Shown here one piece after another: positions 14,029 through 29,268 of a stretch of DNA of 64,000 nt (positions are counted from its first letter, which is position 1; each line of letters begins with the position of its first letter). The notes under the pieces were generated by a model. That model worked only from the letters and a program-made list of their open reading frames with translations, had not been told where the DNA came from and did no database searches. This stretch comes from Panonychus citri. Taxonomy: Eukaryota > Arthropoda > Arachnida > Trombidiformes > Tetranychidae. Location of the stretch: positions 558,001-622,000 of the forward strand of contig NW_026515416.1 of assembly GCF_014898815.1 (NCBI RefSeq), read 5' to 3'. The translations under genes and the position numbers were made by a program.

Positions 14029-16620
14029 CTGTTCAATCGAATCACTAATTTCCCTTTTAATTAATTTCTTTGTTAACACTTTGTTATTTATTAATCGTGT
14101 TGTTCACTAATTGTCATTGGAACATTAATTTATTTTGATAAATCATACCCACAATTTATTTCTTCAACATTATGAGGATCATTTAAATTATTTGTTAATC
14201 GTGTTCACGTTTCCAGAATTAAATAAAACCCCAAAGGATAAGATTGAAGGTGAAGGTGTTAACGATAATGTTTATTGTTAGGCCTTAAAAATGTGATTAA
14301 CTCAAGGTTATTAATGTTTCCTTTTGTTTTGGTTTTTCTTTCTTACTACCCTTTAGGTTATTTTGTCTATTATTACCCATCTAATTACGTATGTATACAT
14401 ATTATTTTCCCTTAATTGTTATGTATTTATTACATTTTTGTTGTGTGTTTTTTGTTTTACTGTTTTGCTTTTCTTTAGGTAGCTACAAAAAGTTAACAAG
14501 GATAATTAACCTTAAGGAACCGCAATTGACACAAGGCTAAAAAAAGATTGAATCACAATTAAGGAAAAGGAAGAGAGAATCGATGAAAAAAAAATAACCT
14601 CGGATCATCCAGTTACTTACAAGAAATTTAATACTGTTTATGCATAAAAAGTATATTTTGTTTGTGGATTAGCTTGAAAAAAGAAGGTGAAAGTTTGTTA
14701 ACCCTTAGAATTTACCTTTTAGTTAAACTCTATCTCTCTCTCTCTCAATTTCTTAATCATTTTGTTTGATGTTTAATTGAACAGAATCAACATCAATTCT
14801 CTACAATTACGGTTGGACGATCTTTTAATACAAATAATACGATTAAAAGTGTCTCCTAATCAAATTCTGTTCTCTATGATACTTACCCTTCTCTCTTTTT
14901 TTCTTCTCTTCAATTCTCCAGGTTTTCACTTCGTCATCATCATCATCATCGGATTTTTGATGCTTGACGATCACAGATAATTTAATCACATTCAATTCTG
15001 TCTTAATCTACCATCACCAGTTAACCTTTGATTCTAATTGATAGACAAGCAAAAGTTGGATTGTAGTGAGAGGAAAATGAAATGATTGGGAAACATTTTT
15101 AATCAACAAAATATAACGGAAGAAGTTACAATGAAATATCTTGGTGACAATTTGAGTGTGTTAAAGTGAAAGAATCAATGAGAGAGAGAAAGAGACAAAA
15201 TTGAAAGTGACTGATGAAAATTAAATCTTAATCAACAATCACCAACAACAAATCTGAGAAAGTGTGTCCAATGATTTGTTGAGTAAGAGAAAAAGAAAAT
15301 TGATTCGGAAAGTAAAAACTTCGACAATTGTAAATCAACATGGAATCAAAATGGTTTAAATTTATGATGAAATTTAATTCAATTATCTTCTGTTACAGTT
15401 AACAACACCAGGAACATGATAATCTACAGCATATAAACATCGGATGAAATTCATTGAACCAATCAACACAACAGATCAACTTGATTTTCAAGGTGAGTCT
15501 TTTATTAATCGAGTCAAGGTGAAGAAGAAAAAAAATTGTGATAAAATGATGAGAAATATTATCATAGTGTGTATATTTTGATCATCATTATCATCATCAT
15601 CATAATTTTTATTTCTACACCATAATAATCATAATAATTAAACTAATAAATATCATCAAATCTTAACAGGTTACCATGAATGAGAAATGACTTAAAGGTA
15701 AACCAACAATAATCAAAGGTAAATCCAGATGATGAGAATCGTTACCTGTCAACAATCAATTGGAAAAGATGAAATTTAACCAACTATTCAAGCTCTCGGA
15801 ATCTATGAACGAAGATGATGATAATTTAAATTACAAAGAGGAAAAGAAAAGTGATGAAATGATGATGATGAGAGTTAAATAACCGATAAATAAGACGATG
15901 ATGATGAGGAGCAAAAAAAGGATGGATAAAAATTCATAAGCTGATTAACTGATTCGGAAGAATTGAATAGAATGTAACAAACCTTGAATATCTCTTTTTT
16001 TCTTCCTTCATTATCTTCAACCTTTTTGATGTGATGATGGTGATGAAGATAAAGAAATAGGTGAGGATGATGATGAAAATTGGCCTTTGTTGATGATTGA
16101 AGAAGAAGAAGAAAAAAAATTAACTCCAAATTGTAATCTCGTTCTTTACCTGTGATCATAACTGTTACAATTTTTTTCTTTCTCTTTTATTATTATGACC
16201 CTTTGGTTGATTCTGATTGTTACATTTGATAAGTGCGCTTTTCGTCCCTGTCACCATAATCATCAAATCATCATCCATATATACTTATTATCATCATGAA
16301 ACAACTACAATTGTCAACATCATAAAACTTTTTCCATCATCAAGTAAATCGAGGAGACGAGAAAAAAAGAAAGAAAGAAAGAAATCTTGTAACGGACATC
16401 ATCTTGTCTACTCTCTTTTTCATCATCATCATCATCATCATCATGAAGATCATCATCATCACCTTTCTCTCCATTCACAGTTATCATGTTTCACTTGTCT
16501 CTTTCTCTTCCTCATCACTTTTTTTACCTTGTCTTCCTTGTCTTCCCTTACCTTTCCTCCTTCAGTAGATCTGATCATCATCACCTTTTCTGTGTCTGTT
16601 GATATTTCAATGGAAAGCCT

Positions 16621-16664
<44 letters not shown>
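16621..16664. repeat. (ATC)n microsatellite
   Basis: About 14 perfect ATC units. It produces poly-Ser and poly-Asp frames on the two strands, which I do not regard as genes. Confidence 0.95.
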
Positions 16665-18741
16665 ACTCTTTCATGATTATTAGTTTATTTCAGCTTCTTT
16701 TAATCTGTCTACATCGCCTCAGGCCTTTTAATATGTGTATACCTTTTTTCAGAGTGAACATTATTTTATCATTATTATAAGTAGTGTGATGATGATCTTG
16801 ATGATGATTATTATTATTAACATTTACCAACTATTAATATGGATTTTTATTATTTTTTTTCTTCTTTTTTTTGTTTCATCATCATTATAATATTTATCAT
16901 ATATTTCTCATGATAATTCATATGATCTAATAGTAATTATAAATTGCTATTAACTCGTTGACTTGTTTCCATGATTTATCTTGATCATTTAATGATTTCT
17001 CATTGAAAACTTTGTCTATTAATAAAAGGGGTCAATCTGATGACCTCTTGGTGATTTGACAACACTATTAACATGAAACTAGGGGATGATAATGATGATG
17101 ATAAATATTATCATTATCATCTCATGAAAAATAATCAGCTCAAAATTTGATTACTTTTGCAGCAATTTAGATTCTCAGAATAACCAATGTTTTTAATTAT
17201 CTTTTACTTTGACGGTTATTTGTTGATTCTAATCAATTTAACTTAACCTTTAATTGTTCAGTTTAGGTTTAAAATCTAGAATCTAATAGATGATTAATTA
17301 TATTAAATTTAACTTTAATTTGATTGTGGTTGTGGATTAGCAGCTAATGATGATCAACAATCAAATGATTTTCAGTATTTTAAGTTTTTGTTTTATCAAA
17401 ATTAGAAACTTTGAAAGTTTTCAACTTAATTGTTAACAATTAAAAGATGAAGAAAAAGACAGAGGATAAAGTTAATTGTCTTTGATTTTCTCTAATCACA
17501 ATTAACTTAATTGATTGAGTATCTTTTTCTTTTCAAGTGTTGAACATTTAATTAGTTAAATATTTCATTTTTCTTGTTTCGTCTCATGATTAACTTTTAT
17601 TTTCTTAATTGTTGTGATTTATAATGGAATCATTTTTTACTCTTGAAATTGATTACGATCATTTAACTTTTAACTAAATTAATCATGGATTAAGAAATTG
17701 ATTTCCCTGAGAGTTAATCAAGAACAAAACTTAATTGTAATCAATTTTTTTTCCAATTGTTGATTAATTAATCATAGAATTCCTATCAATGGTTAATTGA
17801 TTGATTAATCTCATTATTATATAACTTATTTGTAAATTATCCGATTAAATAGTTAATCAACTTAAACGTAAATGGTTAATTGTTATCAGAAATTAACGAA
17901 TCCGGTTAAGTTGATTGGGAAATTATGGTTAATATGATTAAAAAAGATGGCTGTTAATTTCCTTAATGATCATTAAATTTATGGCTTTAAATTAACTTCC
18001 GTTGACAACAATTAAGGAACACACTTGGTATTTAATGTTTAATTATAATTCTCAATGATAATAGTGATTAAAATTGTTACGATCATCAATTGTTTCCCAC
18101 AGAATCACCCAAACGAAAGATGATTAAGAATATGATATAAACAATTAACTCTCATCTCCATGATTATAATCATAATCATCGCAATTGTAATAGTGACAAT
18201 TTAATGTCGTCATGTTGATCAACATTTAACAGGCTCGAGCAAAATAAAAAATATGATTAACTTTTTTTCCACACGATTATTATTATTATTGGTAAATTGC
18301 GTGAAAACAATTTATTTTTAATAGTTAAAACTTGCAACAATTAACTATTGATCATTGTAATACCTTTGAAATTTTGATTGTAATCAACAACAGGCCACCC
18401 AGAACAATTTGCCTGTTGATTTGGTGTTTTTTAATCATTTCGTTCACTAATTGTGTTGATACACTGATTGTTAATCAAAAATCTAATTTCTAATTGAATT
18501 AAACTTTTTCTCTCTTTCATGATAACTAATGATCATTTTTAATTCCCAGGTTAATGTTGGATCATCACAATTTAACCCTTTGGGTGATTGATTATCTCAT
18601 CTAGAAATAAATGATTCTTGTGAATTCAATTAATAGATTTTGCTTTTTTTTCATCAACATTCATTACCAATAGAATTGATTGTTACAATTATAATCATTA
18701 TGTTTAAATTGATTACTTTTTCTAACCCCTTCAAGGTAATC

Positions 18742-18794
<53 letters not shown>
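18742..18794. repeat. Compound (CT)n-(CA)n microsatellite
   Basis: A CT run passes directly into a CA run of about 14 units. Confidence 0.95.
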
Positions 18795-18798
<4 letters not shown>

Positions 18799-19738
18799 GT
18801 TGATTGTTAATCTTGAGTTATTTGTTCAGATTCTCAGAGATGTTTGATTGAAAAAAGGTCACAAAAATCATCAACATCATTGATTGTGAAAAAAAAACCA
18901 TTATTATTATTGATAATATATTGTTGATTAAGTGAAAATCATTTGATTTTGTTGTGAGTAGAAGTTTTTTTTCACACTTTTACTTTTTAAATCTTTGCTA
19001 ACCTCCTCTGTTTATAATGATGTTTCTGATAATCAAGAGATTATCAAGATCAAAATGATGATAATGATGTTCTCTCTTAAAAAAGCTGATTGTGATTCAT
19101 TTTCCGATTATAATTTAACATTGAAATTGATTATTGTTGATGATGATTGTTGTGTCTTCTTCATCTTTCTTTTTGGTTTCTTTATCATCTTCTGGCTTCT
19201 TTAATTCTCTCTTTTTTTTCTCTGGTATTTTAACTCCTTAAAGGTGATTGTGAAGTCAAGAGAAATTTTCTCTCTCTCTCTCTTTTCTATGTTGATTGTT
19301 GTTAATTGAAATACAGATAATCACTTTAATGGTGATTTTATTGCTTAACACTCAGAATGTTCCAGTCAATACACTTTGATTCCAATGAAGATGCGATGAT
19401 GATGATGACAAAGATGTGATTCTATGATGTTCTGTATGTGTGTTGATGATTAAACTGATAACGGTGGTGAGTGTGTGTTTATGGTGATAATGGATGTATT
19501 TGTATTAATGATGATAAAAATTATTGTTATTTTTTTTACTTTCCAAATATTGATAGAATATTTGAATGTTTATTTGGTGTTTTTATCAAGTGAAAGTTAA
19601 ATCGAGAAAAAAAGTTTATCCAGATTAAAGTAAAGACCACCAAGGAAAAGATTCTTGAGAAGGTAAAGCAAAGGAACATGTCTTTGCACTTTTCTTGTGA
19701 TTTTGGTTAAATTATAATAATGGTGTTAAATCTTTAGA

Positions 19739-21940
<2,202 letters not shown>

Positions 21941-22820
21941 AATTAGAAAGTGAAAATAAAAATTAAAGGAGGAAAAGGAGAGGATAGGTGATATATCAAG
22001 TAGTTAGAAAGAAGAAAAAAAAGAGAGAGAAAGAAAATAGACAGAGAATAAAGAAAGAGAAAAGAAAAAGAGACAATAAGATAGAAAGAGGAGAGAGAAA
22101 GAGAGCACACACACAAAAACGGTCCAAGGTAATTTACCTTAGAATTTTTGTTTAATATTCTATAGATTAAGATGATTTAAAGGATTAGATTATTTTAGAT
22201 TAATTAGTGAATTAGATAAAAAATATAATTAACCAGAGACACACAGATGATTATGGTGATGATGATGAAAATTCAATCAACATCAAGAGAGAGAGAGAAA
22301 AACAGAAAATTATAAAAAAAAAATCCAACGACGCCTTCAATTAGACTAACCGACAGGAGGCACTAGTTTCGAACTTTTTCGACCAATCAGAATTGAGTTA
22401 ACCTTCTACTTAAAAGAAGCGCTTTTTTCAACCTTCTCCTTTTCCGAAATCACTTTAAACTTTTAAGCTTTTTAATCTTATCAACATCCTTGTCTTAATT
22501 GTTTCACTTTAATTGTTGTTTCAATTTGTTGTTTTCTATTTTTTTTTTAATTGTTGTTTCTTTAATTATCTTCATTAGTTTAGTTTCTCAGCGAACAATT
22601 AATTTATTCTCATTCTAAGTTCTTCCATTAACTCTGAGGTGGCAGCATTGAGACTATAAAGAAGATGCAACTTTTTGTTTTGTTGTTTTCTTATTGCGAG
22701 ACAAGTGTAATTGGTGATTTGCTTTTCTTTACAATTTATTAATTGTTCACCTCGCTAATTATAATTAACCTTTAACCTCTTTTCTTTGCTATTGGTTAAA
22801 TTTTTATAATTAGATAGATA
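21941..22820. other. Divergent intergenic region between PP1 and AAMP
   Basis: The region lies between two divergent genes, so it probably holds both promoters. It has a CCAAT box near 22382, a GA-rich stretch at about 22010-22110 (likely PP1 5' leader) and the GAGGTGGCAGCATT motif at 22636-22649. I see no TATA box at a convincing position. Confidence 0.5.
22636..22649 (+). promoter_or_regulatory. GAGRTGGCAGCAYT motif upstream of AAMP
   Basis: Its GGCAGC core starts 180 bases upstream of the inferred AAMP start. The same motif sits 182 bases upstream of the next WD40 gene (26700-26713). It may be a shared core-promoter element; function is inferred. Confidence 0.35.
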
Positions 22821-24113
22821 ATGTAAGTAGATTTGATTTTTAATTAATTGTATCGACTCTTGTTCGCAAGTGTTTTTTAATTGTGTCTTCATTTCTTGAT
22901 AGTGTTAATGTTGTTAATTTTTTCCAATTAGAATTTTTTTTTCTTCTCTTCTCTTTTGCTTCTGTGTTGTTAACCTTTTCTTTTGTGTTTCTTTTTCTTT
23001 TTTGTTTGTTGTTTCTTTTGTTTTCTTTGATTATCGTAGAGATTAATTTGTGCGTTTTCTTATTCTGTTGTTGTTTTTTTTTTGTTGAACAGGTTTGCTG
23101 GTCACTCAGGTCCAGTCTTTTGTTGCTCTCTCAATTCTAAAGGTGATCTGGCAGTCACCGGAGGAGAAGATGATAAGGCTTACATTTGGAGTACAAATAG
23201 TTTTCAGGTGGTTGGTCAATTGGATTTTGAAGATTCTGTAATTGATGTTGGATTTAATTGTGATGATACACTTATTGCTGCAATTGACATGGAGGGTTAT
23301 GTTCAAGTGTGTAGTCTATCAAATGGTGAACGAGTCTATGATTATGATATTGGTGCAGATATTAATTGGCTCCAATGGCATCCCACTTTACCTGAAACTT
23401 TGATGGTTGGTACTCAAACTGATTGTACTTATATCCTCTCATTAGATTATACAACTAAAGACTTGAGAGGCCCTGGTGCAGATAATCCGGCTGGAACTTT
23501 TTTCAGAGATGGTCAAAAAGCAGTGACTGGTTATGAAAATGGTACCATACGAATATGGGATACAGTGATATCAAAGCCTATTTATACAATTAAACCTCCT
23601 TCTGCTCATAAAGATTCAGTTATCTCGTTAGAGGTAAAAAAAGATGACTCTTTAATAGCCTCTGGATCACTTGATTCAACAGCAAAATTAATCAGCACCC
23701 AAACTGGTAAAGTGGTGGGCAATCTTTCATGTGGAATAAATGATGATGAGAAAACAATTGATACTTCAAATTCAGTTGAAAGTCTAGATTTTAGTGAAAT
23801 TCATCCAGTTTTAGCGACTGGTTCACTAAATGGACTCCTTGAATTCTGGGATATTAACTCCCAGGTTAAAAAGTACTCCTTCCAATGTGATCAAGGTATC
23901 TCAAAGATCGGCTGGTGTCCCAATGTCCCTTATTTAATTTGTTGTGCCGGTTTAGATGGTCTTTTAAGGATAGTTGATGGTCGAGATGGTTCACTTGTTT
24001 CAACCAAATCTGGACACGAGGATCAAATATTAGATTTCTCATTTGCTGCCGATAAAGATTGTATACTAACCTCTTCCGAGGACGGAACCTGCCGAGTCTT
24101 TGATTATGTCTAA
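22821..24113 (+). CDS. AAMP: AAMP-type WD40 repeat protein
   Basis: The large exon 23093-24113 encodes a WD40 propeller. Blocks such as TGGEDDKAYIW, WLQWHP, GYENGTIRIWD, NSVESLDF and SSEDGTCRVFDYV line up with angio-associated migratory cell protein along its full propeller. It probably acts as a cytosolic scaffold; AAMP homologues are linked to cytoskeleton and ribosome biogenesis. The exon opens after acceptor TTGAACAG. No ATG lies in frame at its 5' end, but an upstream donor AT|GTAAGT at 22821-22823 would join AT to G and create the ATG, giving 340 residues. If so, the acidic N-terminal region of vertebrate AAMP is absent. An unrecognised longer first exon is the alternative. Family identity is strong; the start is inferred. 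Confidence 0.88.
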
Positions 24114-25246
24114 TCAAAATTAAGTTAATTACAACGAGAAATCCCACTGTACACAAACACACACACACCACAGGCCTCAAAGGGAAAAATAGTTCTACTC
24201 GCTATTATAGAGAGTAAATTGATCTAAAAAAAATATTCTACTTGATTAGCTAGCGAAAATTAAATCTTTGGTTTTCTTTTTGTTCTTACTTTTTACACCA
24301 AAATTTTAACAAATTTCCTCTTGAAATCAATTCAATCTCTCTCTCTCTCTCTGTATCTTGTATCTCTTTCTAATTTAAATTGTGATTTACTCTCTTTCTC
24401 TCTCTTCACAAACAAATCATCATCATCATCATCATTTTTCCACCATCTTACTGTTTGGCAACAGTTAATTTGTTAATTCGATTTGGTCATTTAATCATTT
24501 ACCTCTCTTTCTATAACTCGGTCTTCCTTTTGTGTTTAATTTATACATAAACCAAATCTTGGACATTTGGATCCAAGAGTTTAAACTGTAAACCTATTAA
24601 AGGACAAAATTTCGGCTTCGATTTATCAACTTATACTCTTTTCTTAAACTGATCAACCATAATTACAATTAACTCTCAACAAGCATGTACATAATTGATT
24701 GATTAGAAATGAAATAATCCAATCAACGTAAACGATAAAATGAGATTATCGAAGTAATAAATTAATCACCAATCATTGAACAAGAATCATGTTTAAATCT
24801 ACATGTGGAAAACTTAATAACCTTGAACAATCAAAAACGTAATACAATTTACGAGATGAACAATTAGTCAAATGAAAACGAAACTGAAACAAAAACAATC
24901 AACCAAAATGAAATGGAAACAATTTACCAAGCAAATAAATCTAATCCCAATTGAATTGAATTGATACAATTTCTAAGTTTAAATTGTCTCAAACAAATTG
25001 ATTAACTTAAATTGTTAACCAATTTACTAAGAAAAAATCTCCTTGAATAAACTTTCCCATCTCCCTATATGTATCCAAAGATAATCAAGATTACAATTAA
25101 AACTCAAGGTCTTCTTTATTTATGATTGTAGCAACTCTCACATCCAATTACAATCAAGAGAAACAAATTGTTTTCACTTTAATTGTGATTTTCCAGTGAC
25201 TATTAACTTTCCTGTGTTTGTCTTATTCACGTTTCTACAGTTGAAA
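24114..25246. other. Intergenic region with 3' UTR and a 5'-UTR intron end
   Basis: AT-rich and without a coding frame. It includes CT and CA runs after the AAMP stop. A clear acceptor, GTTTCTACAG ending at 25240, lies six bases before the dehydrogenase start, so that gene has an intron in its 5' leader; I could not fix its donor. Confidence 0.5.
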
Positions 25247-26296
25247 ATGTCGCAAATTGTTTATATTTTATCACAATTAAATGCTGATAAAGTGAAGCTC
25301 GAACTGGAAAAATTGTATCCACCATCGGCTGGAAATGTGACCTTTAAATTGTGTCCAATTAGTGGATCTAAAAAGGGAATATTTTTACGTGAACATTGGT
25401 TGGAATCGAGCGATTTAGACAAATTAAAAGATGCTGAGTTAATTATCGCTGATAATATGTATTGGCCTCAATTGGTCACTAGTTGTCCGAAACTTAAATG
25501 GATCCAAGGGACTTACGCTGGTGTCGATACGGTTTTCAAAAGGTTACCCAAATTTTTGAAACCAGGCCACTTTCCGGTTGTACCTGCGACCCGATTTTCT
25601 GGTCCCAGTTTTGGCAAATTGATGTCCGACTATTGTCTTGGTTATATTATCGGTATCGAAAGAAACTTTATCAAATTTCGTGACAATCAATCGTCTCGCG
25701 ATTGGTCAGTTTTGTTAAAACAACAAGATGGACTGATTTATCGTTCGCTTGATGAATTGAAAGTTTCAATCTTAGGATTTGGTGCGATTGGTAAAGATAT
25801 GGCTCGATGTTTCACCGCCATGGGTTGTCATGTCACCGCTTTCGCCCGAAGTGAGTCCGGCAAAAATGAGGTCGGTCGGATAATTGAACGATTCACCACC
25901 AATCTAAATGAAGCTTTAACTGATACTGATTATATTGTTGCCATTTTACCCGATACACCGGAGACAATTGGTTTACTTAATGGTGAGGCTCTGAAAACTT
26001 GTTCCGCTCGAAAACCGACCTTAATCAATGTTGGCCGTGGTTCTTTGATCGGTTCAATTGATGTAATCAATGCTCTTGATAATGGTTGGATTTCAACCGC
26101 GGTTCTTGATGTTTTTGAAACGGAACCTCTTCCACCTGATAATCCACTCTGGACTCATCCTCGAGTGGTCATCACACCTCACATTTCGGCTCTCACTAAG
26201 CCCAAAGATCTCGCTCAAGTTTTTAGCAGAAATTTTGAACATTTTACAAAAGGCGAACCTTTGGAATTACAAATCAATTGGGAAACTGGTTACTAA
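25247..26296 (+). CDS. D-isomer-specific 2-hydroxyacid dehydrogenase
   Basis: 349 residues with an uninterrupted coding exon. The protein should reduce a 2-keto acid, or oxidise the D-2-hydroxy acid, with NAD(P)H, as in glyoxylate/hydroxypyruvate reductases. The Rossmann motif GFGAIG lies at about 177-182. The catalytic triad has the family spacing: Arg264 in NVGRGSL, Glu293 in FETEPLP and His312 in TPHIS. The start is the first ATG after the leader acceptor (ACAG TTGAAA ATG) and gives a normal N-terminus. Substrate cannot be told from sequence. It resembles the GhrA-like branch more than GRHPR by eye, which would need a tree to confirm. The lack of coding introns is unusual beside its neighbours but not proof of transfer. 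Confidence 0.9.
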   Translation: MSQIVYILSQLNADKVKLELEKLYPPSAGNVTFKLCPISGSKKGIFLREHWLESSDLDKLKDAELIIADNMYWPQLVTSCPKLKWIQGTYAGVDTVFKRLPKFLKPGHFPVVPATRFSGPSFGKLMSDYCLGYIIGIERNFIKFRDNQSSRDWSVLLKQQDGLIYRSLDELKVSILGFGAIGKDMARCFTAMGCHVTAFARSESGKNEVGRIIERFTTNLNEALTDTDYIVAILPDTPETIGLLNGEALKTCSARKPTLINVGRGSLIGSIDVINALDNGWISTAVLDVFETEPLPPDNPLWTHPRVVITPHISALTKPKDLAQVFSRNFEHFTKGEPLELQINWETGY

Positions 26297-26699
26297 TCAA
26301 TTCCAAGCCTCTTTTATGATTACAAGTTCTGTTTTGATTCTGCTGATGATCAATTCAACCAATTAACATTTTCGGGTCTCTTTCATTATTCATTTGATTA
26401 GAATGATTAACCTTCAGTAAAAATTTTATCTTCGATTTTATCAAATTAATTGTTCCAATAAAAAAACGTCCGAACCATAAACCAATTAGTTGAAATTAGT
26501 CAATACAATTTATCTTCCCGGTGATTGGGCACTTGGAGCTTATCAAAAGGTCTAATCACAAATTGTACCAATTGTATTAATTGCTTAATTTATTTAGATT
26601 AAAGTTTCGAGAGTTTATTGATTGTCGACTCGAAACAATCTAATTGTCGATCAACTCGAAAAGTTTTTTTCTGGTTTTCTTTTAGCTCTTTTTCTCTAC

Positions 26700-26713
26700 G
26701 AGATGGCAGCACT
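26700..26713 (+). promoter_or_regulatory. GAGRTGGCAGCAYT motif upstream of a WD40-like gene
   Basis: The sequence is GAGATGGCAGCACT, the second copy of the motif found upstream of AAMP. Its GGCAGC core is 182 bases before the ATG at 26887. Confidence 0.35.
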
Positions 26714-26886
26714 TTTGAATTCTAAATTCGTTCTTTTTTTGCTCTTCGCTTATTTTTGTTTTCATCTGTTTCTATTAAAGAAATTTATTTTTCTTTGTTC
26801 ATTTCAATTGATTGTTATTCTTTAATTGTTTGATTATTTGATTTGTCCATTGATCTCTTGGCTTTGTGATTTACAATTTTTATAAA

Positions 26887-28178
26887 ATGTCATCAATTAT
26901 TGATCAATCTCGTTACCATTCTCGTTCCAGACCAGCAGAAGCTTCAAATTCTGCTACTCCTGATGATCAAAGCAACCGAAAACCTTTTCATAGTTTTTTC
27001 AGTGCCAATTCTTTTAAAGTTTTCGATAATAATGAGAAACTGGCTAAATTTTCTGATGGTCCACTTGCCCATGAATTTAGTGGAGTACAAATTTTGTGCT
27101 CCGATAAGACGGAAACAATTTACACGGCATCAAACACAATCTTTAGCTACCGAGATGATGGTTTTTGCAATTCTTTTGATTGTATAGAAGATGCAGTTGC
27201 GGGTAAACTATCAAAATCAGTTGATTGTTATTGTGGAACTTTTTTCAATGGTCATTTAATTGCCGCTGACATTGGGGTCAAATTGATTGGTGTTTATGAC
27301 ATGGGTTTGGCTGTAATATCAGATTTCAACCTGAATCCCATTAAAAAAACTCCATTCTCAGAGTTTGGTCCACCGACAGATTCAGCTATTAATTGTGATG
27401 AATCTTCAATGGTCATTTCTAATCAAGACCATAGGTAATAGATTTTCTTAAATTTTCTCTCTTCAAATGACCTTAAATAAGACTAATTTTGATTGTTCTC
27501 TTTTTGACTCTTTCAGTGTGACTACACTTGAGCTTAAAAACTTTTCGTTGGCCGATAGATTTCATTCGGCCAGTAGCTTTACACCCACAGGCATTGATTT
27601 CTCTCCAAAGGATAAACATATTTTCATTACTTGCAGCAAAGTGAGAATTTCTTTTTCTTTTTTCTCTTTTGACCTATTGACTTCTATCTATAAATCTCTC
27701 TCATCTTTGTTTTCTTCTCTACTTTTTTCTATATCTTTCCCAGGGTTTTACAGACGACTGTAATTATGTTTCACTTTGGGATACTCGGGCCAGTAAATCA
27801 GGAAGTGTACATACAACCTTAAACCAACCAGCCAATTGTTTGAAATGGTCAAAACGAGATTCTAACATGGTTTCTATTGCAACTATTGATGGTTTTCTTC
27901 ATGTCATTGATACTCGTAATACCCATGGTGAAGTTCAATCAATGAAAATTGACACGGAAAATCCAATTACTAGAATGAAATTGATTGGCGATAAATTGAT
28001 CGGCTTCAACAATACCAACAATGTGGTTAAAATTGATGAAATTGAAAACGAGTTTACTCTCATCAAAACTGGATTATCTTGTGATTTATCCGTTCGTGAT
28101 TTAGTTCAACACAAGTCTGATTTCTATGCTATTGGACACGATAGCATTTTCCCTCGCCCAATCAACATTACTCTCTGA
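26887..28178 (+). CDS. WD40-repeat-like protein, unidentified
   Basis: Three exons: 26887-27434, 27517-27640 and 27744-28178. GT-AG introns of 82 and 103 bases and matching phases give 368 residues. The start ATG follows a T-rich leader; codons upstream in frame lack an ATG. The C-terminal half has propeller-like strands, VSLWDTR and LHVIDTRN, each ending a blade, with IATIDGF before the second. The N-terminal 60 residues are polar and probably disordered. Size and blade style would fit small WD proteins such as WDR73 or MEP50-like factors, but I cannot assign an orthologue by reading. The preceding AAMP gene also encodes a propeller; this appears coincidental, as the two proteins do not resemble each other closely. 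Confidence 0.75.
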
Positions 28179-28642
28179 TTGTTGACAATCAAACTGTTTT
28201 CTCACCTTCAATATTAATCTCTGTTGATCAGAAATTTCATTATTTTTTTTGTCTTCTACTACAAACTAATCAATATTTACACTTTTTCATAATTATTGCT
28301 CAATTTAATCAACAGCAACATATTGGTCTCAAATGATAATTAAACGATTTTCTTTTATAAAAACGTAAACCAAATTATATCAATGACCCTCCAATTAACA
28401 GCAATCAGTTTAATATTTGTACAATTATTTGGTAATTAAATAGTTATCATTTTAATGGTAAACAACCAATACAAATTGTTGAGATAAAAATACAGACTTG
28501 AAATTGGCTCAGCCAACAAAAGATGATCAAGTCAATCAAAAGAAACATGATTAACATGAATACTTAACATTTGATGAAAAATTAGTTAATTAGATGAACA
28601 ATTAGATGAACAATTAACAGTTGAACATGTGAACAATTGTCT

Positions 28643-29268
28643 TTAAGCCCAACCACCACCTCCACCGCCCATGGAACCGCCGCCCGATGAGTAATCCCCA
28701 CTTTGCATCTCCATCTCGTGCCCTTGCATCTCGTGCATCGGCATCATCATCATGCCACCGCCACCGCCACCCCAACCTCCCCCACCACCGCCTCCACCTC
28801 CACCCCAGCCGCCGCCACCGCCGCCGGAGGCTTTCATGAATTTAGCTAGCAAACTTTTCAAATCTGGTAACTCCTTTTGTTTGGTAAACTTTAACACTCT
28901 GTTTGATTAGCAATTAAGTTAAACTCTCAAAATTAATGTCTAATTGTTAGTCAAACAATTTAAAATACTCACGGTAATGGTAATGGTAATGGTATTGGAA
29001 GTGGTAACAAGATTGTCTTTTTCCTAGAAGTAAAAGTTGATTAGTTTTAATTGTTGTGAGAATTAATTTTCTCGTTAATCACTTACTTTGGCATCAATGC
29101 TAATAGCGGTAGAATTTTTTTCAATTTCTTAATTGCCAGCAATTTACCTCCTTCTGTCGGTCTAATTGTCTCTGAAAATAACATCCAACAAAGAGTAACA
29201 ATTAAAAGGGCAATTAACGGACGTTCCGTTAATCGATAATTTGATCTTAAATGATGATTACACTTCAT
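28643..29268 (-). CDS. Secreted glycine-rich protein
   Basis: Three exons on the minus strand: 29268-29087, 29023-28973 (51 bases) and 28898-28643. All phases fit, giving 162 residues. A signal peptide or anchor is visible around residues 20-36 (PLIALLIVTLCWMLF), followed by a basic KKLKK patch. The tiny middle exon encodes an alternating Pro-Leu stretch (LPLPIPLPLPLP). The last exon has long Gly runs broken by Trp, a Met/His-rich patch (MMMMPMHEM) and a GGGWA end. It looks like a structural secreted protein (cuticle, silk or salivary glue type) rather than an enzyme. Homology of repeats like this means little, so no family is named. An acceptor-like TTATTTTCAG inside exon 1 leaves a shorter start possible. 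Confidence 0.72.

Larger units (their letters stand above)
1..19738. other. Long non-coding AT-rich tract
   Basis: I find no open frame here that looks like a protein on either strand. The longest frames (for example 16217-16780) are low-complexity His, Ser or Asp runs translated from (ATC)n and (GAT)n tracts. The DNA is rich in short TTAATTG/CAATTA-like words and simple repeats. It could be large introns or regulatory DNA of a gene lying outside the window, or plain intergenic sequence. The only local change is a less AT-rich patch near 13985-14035 with two CCAAT boxes. Confidence 0.6.

Noticed and set aside
16217..16780. 187-residue open frame with His and Ser runs
   Set aside because: It is built from (ATC)n and (CAT)n tracts; the antisense strand has matching Asp runs. 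No conserved domain or splice context.
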